Shown here in pieces: positions 1 to 7,033 of a DNA stretch of 18,393 bases. The translations under genes and the position numbers were made by a program. Source of the stretch: JACKGW01 sp964586025 (lineage in GTDB: Bacteria; Planctomycetota; PLA2; JAEUHO01); assembly GCA_964586025.1 (NCBI GenBank), contig CAZPGF010000051.1, positions 1 through 18,393 of the forward strand, in the 5' to 3' direction. Numbering within the stretch: position 1 is the first letter of the stretch; each line of letters opens with the position of its first letter. A model generated the notes under the pieces. That model made no database searches, was not told the origin of the DNA, and saw nothing but the letters and a program-made list of their open reading frames with translations.

Positions 1-2
1 TG

Positions 3-398
3 TATGCCTACTGCGAGGCGACCGTGCCGAAGCTGACGGTGATCACGCGCAAGGCGTACGGCGGCGCGTACGACGTCATGAGCAGCAAGCACATCCGCGG
101 CGACTGGAACGTCGCCTGGCCGAGCGCGGAGGTCGCCGTGATGGGCGCGAAGGGCGCGGTCGAGGTGATCTTCCGCCGTGAGATCATGAAGGCCGCGGAC
201 CCGGCGGCGGCCGCCGCCGCGCGCGAGGCCGACTACCGCGAGCGCTTCGCGAACCCGTGGGTCGCCGCGGAGCGCGGCTATCTCGACGACGTGATCGAGC
301 CGCGCGAGACCCGTCCGCGCCTGATCGCCGCGCTCGGACTGCTCGCGACGAAACGCGACGCGAATCCGCCGAGAAAGCACGGGAACATCCCGCTATGA
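3..398 (+). CDS. pccB: Propionyl-CoA carboxylase beta chain, C-terminal part (5' truncated by window edge)
   Basis: The reading frame is already open at base 3 and ends at TGA 396-398, giving the last 131 residues. They match the C-terminal carboxyltransferase region of acyl-CoA carboxylase beta chains: CEATVPKLTVITRKAYGGAY, then DVMSSKHIRGD, AEVAVMGAKGAVEV, NPWVAAERGYLDDVI and the terminal KHGNIPL, all hallmarks of the PccB/MmdA family. In this family the subunit moves carboxyl from carboxybiotin to propionyl-CoA (or acetyl-CoA), making methylmalonyl-CoA in the cytosol. The stop overlaps the start of the biotin carboxylase gene (ATGA), so the genes are translationally coupled. A GTG at 24 is internal to the conserved domain and is not the real start. 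The exact acyl-CoA preference cannot be read from this fragment; methylmalonyl-CoA decarboxylase alpha is the main alternative, made less likely by the adjacent biotin carboxylase. Confidence 0.93.
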   Translation, partial: YAYCEATVPKLTVITRKAYGGAYDVMSSKHIRGDWNVAWPSAEVAVMGAKGAVEVIFRREIMKAADPAAAAAAREADYRERFANPWVAAERGYLDDVIEPRETRPRLIAALGLLATKRDANPPRKHGNIPL

Positions 399-1924
399 GC
401 CGCTCCCCGGCGACCGCGCCGCGACCGATCCGCAAACTGCTCGTCGCCAACCGCGGGGAGATCGCGCTGCGCGTGATTCGCGCCGCGCACGAGCGAGCCA
501 TCCGCACCGTGGCGGTCTATTCGGACGCCGATCGCACCGCCCTGCATGTGCGCGGCGCGTACGAGGCCTTCCGCCTCGGTCCGCCGGCGCCTTCCGAGTC
601 GTATCTGAAGATCGAGCGCATCGTCGAGGCGTGCCGCGCGACGGGTGCCGACGCGGTGCATCCCGGGTACGGCTTCCTCGCGGAGAACGCGCGCCTGCCG
701 GAGGCGCTCGCGGCGGAGGGCATCGCGTTCGTCGGACCGTCGCCGACGTCCATGCGCGCGATGGGCGACAAGATCTCCGCGCGACGCACGGTCGCGTGGT
801 CGGGCGTGCCGCTCGTGCCCGGTGCCGAGTTGCCCGACGCCGGGGACGACGCGGCGGTGAGGCGCGTCGCCGACGGAGTCGGCTATCCCCTCCTCGTCAA
901 GGCGTCGGCGGGAGGTGGCGGCAAGGGGATGCGCCTCGTTCGCACCGCGGAGGACGTCCTCGAAGCGGTGCGGCGCGCGTCGTCCGAGGCACGCACGGCG
1001 TTCGGCGATCCGACGGTCTATCTCGAGCGATTCGTCGAGGGACCTCGGCACGTCGAGATCCAGGTGCTCGCCGACGACCACGGCACCACGCTGGCACTCG
1101 GCGAACGCGAGTGCAGCGTGCAGCGCCGGCATCAGAAGGTGATCGAGGAGACGCCGTCCCCGATCGTGGACGATGGGTTGCGCCGGCGCATGGAGGAGGC
1201 CGCCGTCGCGGCGGCACGAAGTTGCGACTACCGCGGCGCGGGAACGGTCGAGTTCCTCGTCGGGGCGGACGGCGGCTTCTACTTCCTCGAGATGAACACC
1301 CGGATCCAGGTCGAACACCCGATCACCGAGGAGCGCTACGGCGTCGATCTCGTCGGCGAACAGATCGGCATCGCCGAGGGGCGTCCGATCTCGTTCGGGA
1401 CGAGCGCGCCGACGCCGCACGGGCACGCCATCGAAGCGCGAATCTGCGCCGAAGACGGCGACGCGGGCTTCCTTCCGAGCATGGGTCGTCTCGGGCCGAT
1501 CCATCTGCCGGGCGGACCCGGCGTTCGATGCGACGGCGCGGTGTTCACCGGCCAGGATGTGACGCTGCACTACGACAATCTGCTGATGAAGCTGATCGTG
1601 CGCGCGGCGGACCGTGCGACGGCCATCGCTCGCCTGCGGCGCGCCTTGCACGAGACGCGCCTCCCCGGCGTCACGACGAACATCCCGCTGCTCCTGCGCG
1701 TGCTGGACGATCCACGCTTCGCGTCGGGGCGCTACGACACGAGTCTGCTGGATGGCGCCTTGCCCCCGCCGCCCGATCCGAACGATCTGCTCCCCGCGAT
1801 CGCCGCGGCGGTCGCGCGCCATCGGCGCGTCGCCCGACGAACCTTCGGTCCGGAGCCGACCGGCACGGTCCTGTCGCCCTGGGTCGCCGCCGGCCGGCCG
1901 CGTCCGCGGGGAAACGGCCGATGA
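395..1924 (+). CDS. accC: Acyl-CoA (acetyl/propionyl-CoA) carboxylase, biotin carboxylase subunit
   Basis: This 509-residue ATP-grasp enzyme carboxylates the biotin of its carrier protein using bicarbonate and ATP. The N-terminal biotin carboxylase fold begins KLLVANRGEIALRVIRAA (about 14-31). HPGYGFLAEN lies at 89-98, the ATP-binding lysine in LLVKASAGGGGKGMR (166-180), ECSVQRRHQKVIEE at 239-252, and the catalytic FLEMNTRIQVEHPITE at 297-312. The C-terminal subdomain (about 340-455) carries HAIEARICAED and DNLLMKLIV. The ATG at 395 overlaps the pccB stop; an upstream in-frame ATG at 257 lies inside pccB and is rejected. The protein ends about 55 residues past the usual BC core and has no biotinyl domain; that is in the next gene, which overlaps by 4 nt. 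The operon indicates an acyl-CoA carboxylase, not the fatty-acid-synthesis AccC paired with AccB alone. Confidence 0.94.
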   Translation: MSRSPATAPRPIRKLLVANRGEIALRVIRAAHERAIRTVAVYSDADRTALHVRGAYEAFRLGPPAPSESYLKIERIVEACRATGADAVHPGYGFLAENARLPEALAAEGIAFVGPSPTSMRAMGDKISARRTVAWSGVPLVPGAELPDAGDDAAVRRVADGVGYPLLVKASAGGGGKGMRLVRTAEDVLEAVRRASSEARTAFGDPTVYLERFVEGPRHVEIQVLADDHGTTLALGERECSVQRRHQKVIEETPSPIVDDGLRRRMEEAAVAAARSCDYRGAGTVEFLVGADGGFYFLEMNTRIQVEHPITEERYGVDLVGEQIGIAEGRPISFGTSAPTPHGHAIEARICAEDGDAGFLPSMGRLGPIHLPGGPGVRCDGAVFTGQDVTLHYDNLLMKLIVRAADRATAIARLRRALHETRLPGVTTNIPLLLRVLDDPRFASGRYDTSLLDGALPPPPDPNDLLPAIAAAVARHRRVARRTFGPEPTGTVLSPWVAAGRPRPRGNGR

Positions 1925-2481
1925 CCCGCTTCTACGTGACGTTCGCGGAGCGGGAGCGCGCGGTCGAACTCCGTGCGGCGGACGACGGCCTGCTCGCCAT
2001 CGTCGATGGCGTGTCGCATCCCATCGATGTCGCCTCAACCGAGGAGGGCGGCCTGCTCAACGTGATCGTGGACGGCGCCAGTTTCACGTTCGGATGCCGT
2101 TTCGAAGACGGACACGCGGTCCTCTCCTTCCACGATCGCGAGGTGCGCGTGCGCGTCGAGGACGAGCGCGAGCGTCAGACCCGACGCCTCACCGGCGGCG
2201 GGCGTCGAGGGTCGCTCGGGGCGCGGATCGCGAGTTCGATGCCCGGCGTCGTCAAGGAGGTCCGCGTCGCGGTCGGCGACGAGGTTCCTGCGGGCCGCGC
2301 CCTCGTGATCCTCGAGGCGATGAAGATGGAGAACGAGATCCGTGCCCCGGGACCGGGACGCGTGGCCCGGATCCACGTGGCGGCGGGTGCCGCCGTCGAG
2401 AAGGGGGCGTCGCTGATCGACCTGGATCCGCTCGAGCCGCCCGTTCCCACCGACGACCCCTCGGGGCGAGCCGTAGACTGA
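1921..2481 (+). CDS. Biotin carboxyl carrier protein of the acyl-CoA carboxylase, with BT-like N-terminal domain
   Basis: A 186-residue protein whose C-terminal part (about 104-170) is a biotinyl domain: SSMPGVVKEVRVAVGDEV, then the biotinylation motif LEAMKMENEI with target lysine K135, then RVARIHVAAGAAVEKG. It shuttles carboxybiotin between the biotin carboxylase and the beta chain encoded just upstream. Residues 1-85 are rich in predicted short beta strands (FYVTFAERERAVEL, GLLNVIVDGASFTFG). They occupy the place of the BT beta-barrel that tethers subunits in the fused alpha chain of propionyl-CoA carboxylase; this assignment is by position and composition. A linker of Arg and Gly (82-100) joins the two. 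The ATG at 1921 overlaps the stop of the biotin carboxylase gene (ATGA). The tail after 170 is Pro/Asp-rich and probably disordered. Confidence 0.9.
   Translation: MTRFYVTFAERERAVELRAADDGLLAIVDGVSHPIDVASTEEGGLLNVIVDGASFTFGCRFEDGHAVLSFHDREVRVRVEDERERQTRRLTGGGRRGSLGARIASSMPGVVKEVRVAVGDEVPAGRALVILEAMKMENEIRAPGPGRVARIHVAAGAAVEKGASLIDLDPLEPPVPTDDPSGRAVD
2474..2479 (+). promoter_or_regulatory. Possible -10 element (TAGACT) before the membrane-anchored protein gene
   Basis: TAGACT overlaps the end of the biotin carrier gene and lies 36 nt before the ATG at 2516. It fits the TAnnnT pattern of a sigma-70 -10 box, but no TTGACA-like -35 was found at 16-18 nt spacing. Similar hexamers stand at comparable distances before three other transcription-unit starts in this window. 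Confidence 0.25.
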
Positions 2482-2515
2482 CCGCGTTCCGCATCCGGCG
2501 GACCGGGAGGCCTCG

Positions 2516-3361
2516 ATGGACCGCTTCGCGCTCGGGATGGCCGTGATCGCGCTCGCACTCGCCGGGCTCGCCGTGTGGCAGCGCCCCGACGCCCCCGTCT
2601 CCGACCCGATGACGCCAGCCAGCGCGGAGTTGGCGGACCGCATCGAGCGACTCTCGGCACGGATCGATGCCTTCGCCGGACGGGAGGCGTCGCGCGTCGT
2701 GCGTCCTCCTGCCGCGACCCCCGACTCGCCCGGGGCGATGGAGCAGGGAGCCTCGGGTCCGACGCTCGTCGCGCCCCCCATGGCCGATTCCGGAGGGCGC
2801 GAGACGCAAACGCTCGAGGACCGCCTCGCCGCGATCGAGGCGGAGATCGAGACGCTCTCGGCGAAAGGCGGTCCGTTCCGTTCCGGCCTGACGCGCCAAC
2901 TCGTCGCCGATGCGGCATCGGCGGAGCAGGCCTGGGGCCTCACGCCGCGCCAGCGGCTCGACGTGGACGCCATCCTCGAAGACGGCAAGCGCCAGATCGA
3001 GGCGCTGATGGACCTCCCGAACGACTCCGGTGTGACGCTCCGGGAGACGCTCTCGTCACCGAGCGCCACGATCGGCGGCGCCGCTCTGGAGGACGGATCG
3101 GGCGGGACGACGCTGCGGATCCTCACATCGGGGGCGGGGGCGTTCAAGAACGGGAAGATCCCCGGTTCGAACGAGACCTATGCGCAGGCCGAGCAGCGCA
3201 TTCGAAGCGATCTTCGCCGGAGGCTGCGCGACGTGCTCGACGAGCGGCAACGCGCGTCGTTCGACGAGTCGGAGATCGAACCGCTGCTCCCGCGAACCGG
3301 CGGGGACGTCTTCTCCATCGCGTTCACGACCGCGACGCTCACCACGCCGCCCGGGAACTGA
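2516..3361 (+). CDS. Hypothetical membrane-anchored protein with coiled-coil segments
   Basis: I do not recognise this 281-residue protein. The N-terminus (residues about 4-20, FALGMAVIALALAGLAV) is one hydrophobic segment followed by a polar region. It reads as an uncleaved signal anchor that places the rest outside the cytoplasmic membrane. Two heptad-like stretches, ELADRIERLSARIDAF (about 38-53) and LEDRLAAIEAEIETLSAK (about 100-117), suggest short coiled coils. A middle helix, LTPRQRLDVDAILEDGKRQ, and a C-terminal helix, RRRLRDVLDERQRASFDE, resemble the LTxxQ-type helices of periplasmic Spy/CpxP-like proteins, only loosely. The start is supported by GGGAGG at 2505-2510, five bases before the ATG. 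It sits 34 nt after the carboxylase operon and 6 nt before the DUF72 gene, so it may be cotranscribed with either. No catalytic motif was seen. Confidence 0.75.
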   Translation: MDRFALGMAVIALALAGLAVWQRPDAPVSDPMTPASAELADRIERLSARIDAFAGREASRVVRPPAATPDSPGAMEQGASGPTLVAPPMADSGGRETQTLEDRLAAIEAEIETLSAKGGPFRSGLTRQLVADAASAEQAWGLTPRQRLDVDAILEDGKRQIEALMDLPNDSGVTLRETLSSPSATIGGAALEDGSGGTTLRILTSGAGAFKNGKIPGSNETYAQAEQRIRSDLRRRLRDVLDERQRASFDESEIEPLLPRTGGDVFSIAFTTATLTTPPGN

Positions 3362-3367
3362 CCCACG

Positions 3368-4246
3368 ATGACCGCCGCCGCGGTGCGCGGTCCGTGGATC
3401 GGCGTCAGCGGGTTCTCGTATCCCGATTGGACCGGGCCGGTGCTCCCGCGCGGACGACGGGTGGATCCCCTGGAGTTCGTCACGCGCTTCGTGGATCTCG
3501 TCGAGATCAACACGTCCACCTACCGGATTCCCGATCCGGCGCTGGCTCGTGACTGGCTTCGACGCACGGCGCATCGAGCGCGCGTGCGGTTCACGGCCAA
3601 GCTCCATCGCGAATTCACCCACGACGCCGCGCCGCCCGGGCGCGACGGGTTCACGCGACAACGCGCGTTCCTCGAGGCGCTCGCGGACGACGGCAGACTG
3701 CTCGCCACGCTGGCGCAGTTCCCGCCGTGGTTCCGCGCGTCCCGCGAGAACCTGGCGTACGTCGTCGATCTGGCCACCGAGTTCAGCGGCGCGCCGCTCG
3801 CGTTCGAACCGCGCGATCGATCGTGGGACACCGAGGAGGTGCGGGCCGCGCTCGGCGCGGCGGGGATCGCGTGGGTCGTCGGCGACCATACGCCCGGGCC
3901 GCGCTCGATCGCGCCGCGTCCGATTCGTACGGCCTCGCCCGCCTACCTCCGCTTCCACGGTCGCAACGCCTCGTGGCACCGCGCGGGCGTCTCTCGCGAC
4001 GAGCGCTACGACCACCTCTACGCGCCGGCCGATCTCGCGCCGTGGGCCGCGGCGCTCCGCGAACTCGTCGAGGGGGACGAGCGCGTCGTCGTCGCCTTCA
4101 ACAACCATCCGCGCGGCCAGGCTCTCGCGAACGCGCTCCAACTGCGCGCCGCGTGGACCGGCGAACGCGTCTCCGCGCCCGAATCGCTCCTCGCGGCGTA
4201 TCCGGTCCTCGGCTCGATCGCCCGCTCGGACGGGCTGTTCGCGTAG
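3368..4246 (+). CDS. DUF72 domain-containing protein (YecE family)
   Basis: A 292-residue protein of the DUF72/YecE family, whose members adopt a TIM-barrel-like fold and have no firmly established biochemical role. Recognisable family motifs occur in order: WIGVSGFSYPDWTGPVLP (10-27), VEINTSTYRIPDP (45-57), VRFTAKLHREFTHD (73-86), a segment with LATLAQFPPWF, AFEPRDRSW, YLRFHGRN, and the C-terminal VVVAFNNHPRGQALANA. The length is typical or slightly long for the family. The ATG at 3368 is the first in frame after the previous stop, 6 nt away; the Shine-Dalgarno is weak (GGGAAC), consistent with read-through translation from the upstream gene. It converges with the complex I operon, whose last gene ends at 4290. 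DUF72 genes are scattered widely across genomes, so context says little about function. Confidence 0.9.
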   Translation: MTAAAVRGPWIGVSGFSYPDWTGPVLPRGRRVDPLEFVTRFVDLVEINTSTYRIPDPALARDWLRRTAHRARVRFTAKLHREFTHDAAPPGRDGFTRQRAFLEALADDGRLLATLAQFPPWFRASRENLAYVVDLATEFSGAPLAFEPRDRSWDTEEVRAALGAAGIAWVVGDHTPGPRSIAPRPIRTASPAYLRFHGRNASWHRAGVSRDERYDHLYAPADLAPWAAALRELVEGDERVVVAFNNHPRGQALANALQLRAAWTGERVSAPESLLAAYPVLGSIARSDGLFA

Positions 4247-4289
4247 GCCCGCCTTCCCACCGCACGTCGAGGCGGCGAGCCCGCGTCCG
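4247..4289. other. Convergent intergenic region between the DUF72 gene and the nuo-linked ferritin-like gene
   Basis: This 43-nt gap lies between two converging genes and must contain or adjoin the ends of both transcripts. The only inverted repeat seen is short (CCGCC with GGCGG around a loop of about 17 nt), with no T tract on either strand. It is not called as a terminator. Confidence 0.4.
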
Positions 4290-5549
4290 TCAGCCCTCGG
4301 CCTGCTTGCGGGCGCGGTTGTACAGGACGCGGCGCCGGCCCTGTTCCTTCGGCGAGATGCCGGGCTCGTCGGGATCGAGGACGCCGAGCGCGGCCGGGGA
4401 GAGGTCCTTGGCGCCTCCCGACGGCGCGGCCGCAGGCTCGGCCGAGGGGGGAGCGGAGGTGGAGGCCGCGGAGGCCGCGGGCGCGGATGCCCCTCTCGCC
4501 TCGGCGTCCTTCTTCGCGCGGTTGTAGGCGATCTTGCGCTTCGCCTTCTCCTTCGGCGGGATGCCCGGCTCGTCGGGATCCGGTACGCCCAGCGCCGCCG
4601 GGGTGAGCTCGCCGGCCCCCGGCGCGGGGGCGGGCTTCGCCGCGGCGGCGGGGGCCGCCCCGCCGCGCGCCTTCGCCTTCTTCGCGTCCTTCACCGCCTT
4701 GAGGCGCGCGATCTTGCGCGCCGTCCTCTCGCGCGGCGAGAGGCCGGCCTCCGACGGATCGGGCAGCGCCGCCCGGATCGCCGCCTCGTCGACGACGACG
4801 GTGCGCCAGTCGATCTCCGCGGCCGCGGAGACATCCGCCCCGACCGCGCTGCGCTTCGCCGCGCGGATCGCGACGAGACGTGCGATCTTGCGCCGGGTGC
4901 GCTCGCGCATGGAAATGCCGGCCTCGAACGGGTCGGCCAGTCCGGCGATCGCCTTCGCCTCGTCGACCTGGACGTCGTGCAACGAACGGCGGGGCGCCGC
5001 GGCCTTGCCCTTCGCGCCCGCCTTGGCGGCCTTCGCCTTGGCTTCGCGTGCCTCGCGCGCCTTGCGGATGGCGGCGGCCCCTTCGGCGTACGCGCGCGCC
5101 TCGCGCTCCAGGGCGTCCGCGGCGAGCGGCAGGAGAAGATGAAGGCGGCGATCCTTCTCCTGACGGATCGTTCGCAACGTCGTGTGGACGAGGCGGTGCT
5201 CCGGACCGAACGCGGCCAACGCGGCATCGATCACCGCGATGTCGTCCTGCATCGCCTCGGCGACGAAGCCGAGCATGGTCGGGAGCGTGAGGTAGTTCAC
5301 GTCGCGGTGCCAGTAGGCGAACGTCCCCGGCTGCGGCACCTCGTCGTACGTCTCGATCAACTGCGCGAGCAACATCGCGTGCCGCCGGTCGTCGAGGCGC
5401 AGCGCCTTCAGGTCGTCGATCAGCGCCCGATCCTCGGGCACCAGGAACGGGCGGCTCTCGTAGACGTACCCAGCCGCGCTGTAGTAGCTGCGGTTGAACG
5501 CCGCGTTCAACAGGTCGCGCTGGGCCTCGGTGAAGGTCAGGGTGGTCAC
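4290..5549 (-). CDS. Ferritin-like domain protein with four C-terminal basic repeats, last gene of the nuo operon
   Basis: A 419-residue two-part protein. Residues 1-155 look like a ferritin/rubrerythrin-like four-helix bundle: LLNAAFNRSYYSAAGYVYES with E31, DDRRHAMLLAQLIETYDE with D54xxH57, LGFVAEAMQDD with E98, and RQEKDRRLH with E131/H137. These could be carboxylate/His metal ligands, but the canonical ExxH pairs are imperfect (DxxH in helix 2; no clean ExxH in helix 4), so metal binding is uncertain. Residues 156-190 are an Ala/Lys/Arg linker. Residues 196-418 hold four degenerate copies of a basic repeat of about 38 residues. The GTG start at 5549 is set by GGAGGG (5557-5562), which overlaps the nuoN stop; only 4 nt separate the genes, so it is probably cotranscribed with complex I. 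It has no signal peptide or membrane segment. Function is unknown; iron storage or delivery, or nucleic-acid binding by the basic tail, are guesses. Confidence 0.85.
   Translation of the reverse strand: MTTLTFTEAQRDLLNAAFNRSYYSAAGYVYESRPFLVPEDRALIDDLKALRLDDRRHAMLLAQLIETYDEVPQPGTFAYWHRDVNYLTLPTMLGFVAEAMQDDIAVIDAALAAFGPEHRLVHTTLRTIRQEKDRRLHLLLPLAADALEREARAYAEGAAAIRKAREAREAKAKAAKAGAKGKAAAPRRSLHDVQVDEAKAIAGLADPFEAGISMRERTRRKIARLVAIRAAKRSAVGADVSAAAEIDWRTVVVDEAAIRAALPDPSEAGLSPRERTARKIARLKAVKDAKKAKARGGAAPAAAAKPAPAPGAGELTPAALGVPDPDEPGIPPKEKAKRKIAYNRAKKDAEARGASAPAASAASTSAPPSAEPAAAPSGGAKDLSPAALGVLDPDEPGISPKEQGRRRVLYNRARKQAEG
4296..4964 (-). repeat. Four degenerate protein-coding repeats in the ferritin-like protein tail
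   Basis: Four copies of a module of about 38 codons with the core pattern DPxExGIsxxExxxRKIAxxxAxxxA occur at residues 196-233, 254-293, 314-350 and 381-418. The conserved Asp of the DP core is at D206, D264, D324 and D392, giving spacings of 58, 60 and 68. Copies 1 and 2 resemble each other (EAGISMRERTRRKIARL, EAGLSPRERTARKIARL), as do copies 3 and 4 (both carrying LTPAALG- or LSPAALG-like lead-ins and DPDEPGI). This suggests stepwise duplication. Spacers are Ala/Pro/Ser-rich. Confidence 0.85.
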
Positions 5550-5553
5550 GCCG

Positions 5554-7032
5554 CTACCCTCCGGTCCCGATCACCGTCGCGGTGACCCGCTTCGCCCACT
5601 CCCAGAGCGGACTCCAGAAGATGCCGAACACCAACACCGGCGCGACGAGCCCGAAACTCAACACCTTGTCCGCCAGCGGGAGTTTCCACGCGGGGACCGG
5701 TTCGTTCGACTCGTCGGAGAAGGGGAACATCGAGGCGACGACGCGCATGTAGTAGGTGAGCGAGACGACGCCGTTGAGGAGGCCCAGGATGCCGAGCGCG
5801 GCATAGCCCTTCTCGAACACGCCGTAGAACACCTGCAACTTGCCGACGAAGCCGAAGAACGGCGGCAGTCCAGTCAGGCTGAACATCACGATGGCCATCG
5901 CCAGCGCCAACCCGATGTTGCGCCGCGCGAGACCGCGGAACGCCGACAGTTCGCCCGAGCCCTGGCGACGGATGATCATCCCGGCGAGCGCGAACGCGGC
6001 GAGGTTCGTGAACAGGTACGCGACGAGATAGAAGACGAGCCCGGCCAGCGTCGCCGGCCCCCACACCGCGATGGCCATGAGCAGGTAGCCCGCGTGCGCG
6101 ATGCTCGACCACGCGAGCAGGCGCTTGATCTCGGTCTGGCGGAGCGCGGCGGCGTTCCCGAGGGTCATCGAGAGGATCGCCAGCACGCCGACCACCTGGA
6201 GGAGGAACGGACCTTCCGGCAGCCAGCCAGCTCCGCTCGCCTGGGCGACCTCGCCCGGGACGACGGCCGCGACGACGCGGATCAACGCGGCGAACCCGGC
6301 CGCCTTCGAGGCGACCGCGAGGAAGCCGCCGACCGCGGTGGGCGCTCCGGCGTACACGTCGGGCGCCCAGAAGTGCGCCGGCACCGCCGAGATCTTGAAG
6401 GCGAAGCCCACCGAGACGAGCAGGCACGCCACCCAGAAGATCGGCTGGCCCGCCGCGCCGTTCGTGATCGCGACGGAGAGCGCATCGAGCGACGTGCTGC
6501 CCGCCAGGCCGGCGAGGAGGGAGATGCCGTACAGCATCGTGGCCGAGCAGACCGCGCCGAACAGCACGTACTTCATGCTCGCCTCGTTCGCACCGAGATC
6601 CGACCGCCTCATCCCGACGAGGACGTAGGCCGGGATCGAGACCGTCTCGAAGGCGAGGTAGAGGACGACGAAGTCGACCGACATCGAGAGGACGACCATC
6701 CCCAGCACGGCGGCGAGGATCAGCAGGAGGTACTCGCCTCCGGGCGCGCGGAACGTCTCGCCGCGCAGCGTCGCGAAGACCGTCAACACCCCCACGGCGC
6801 AGCAGAACACCGTCATGGCGAGACCGAACGAGTCGGCGCGCAGCCCGCCGAAGACGACCGTCGAGGACGGCGTCTGGGACCACGCGACGAGCGCGGCCGC
6901 GACGAGGCCGGCGACCGCGATCACGGACGGGACCACCGGGCGGCGCCCCTTCGCGACCAGGTCGGCCAGGAGCACCGCGAGCGCGGCGACCGTCAGGAGG
7001 ATCGACGGAACGATGGGACCGAGGGGCGGCAC
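5554..7032 (-). CDS. nuoN: NADH-quinone oxidoreductase subunit N (antiporter-like membrane subunit)
   Basis: A 492-residue polytopic membrane protein, one of the three antiporter-like proton channels of complex I. Channel residues are in place: E129 in LAFETVSIPAYVLVG, K213 in GFAFKISAVPAHFWAPDVY, K243, and K398 in LPPFFGFVGKLQVFY. VYAGAPTAVGGFLAVASK, and KRLLAWSSIAHAGYLLMA (303-320), are typical of NuoN and separate it from NuoL and NuoM. Length fits the family (about 480-500). The GTG start at 7032 lies one base after the nuoM stop; it gives a hydrophobic N-terminus (PSILLTVAALAVLLADLV), as expected for the first helix. The TAG stop at 5554-5556 is 4 nt before the ferritin-like gene. A long open frame on the opposite strand here is a shadow of G+C-rich codons. 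Confidence 0.95.
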   Translation of the reverse strand: MPPLGPIVPSILLTVAALAVLLADLVAKGRRPVVPSVIAVAGLVAAALVAWSQTPSSTVVFGGLRADSFGLAMTVFCCAVGVLTVFATLRGETFRAPGGEYLLLILAAVLGMVVLSMSVDFVVLYLAFETVSIPAYVLVGMRRSDLGANEASMKYVLFGAVCSATMLYGISLLAGLAGSTSLDALSVAITNGAAGQPIFWVACLLVSVGFAFKISAVPAHFWAPDVYAGAPTAVGGFLAVASKAAGFAALIRVVAAVVPGEVAQASGAGWLPEGPFLLQVVGVLAILSMTLGNAAALRQTEIKRLLAWSSIAHAGYLLMAIAVWGPATLAGLVFYLVAYLFTNLAAFALAGMIIRRQGSGELSAFRGLARRNIGLALAMAIVMFSLTGLPPFFGFVGKLQVFYGVFEKGYAALGILGLLNGVVSLTYYMRVVASMFPFSDESNEPVPAWKLPLADKVLSFGLVAPVLVFGIFWSPLWEWAKRVTATVIGTGG

Positions 7033-7033
7033 G

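Noticed and set aside
278..2038. Minus-strand open frame of 586 codons opposite the biotin carboxylase gene
   Set aside because: Arg-rich shadow without recognisable motifs; the plus-strand gene has all family motifs.
4251..4277. Short inverted repeat between the convergent DUF72 and ferritin-like genes
   Set aside because: Only five paired bases with a loop of about 17 nt and no T tract; not distinguishable from chance in this base composition.
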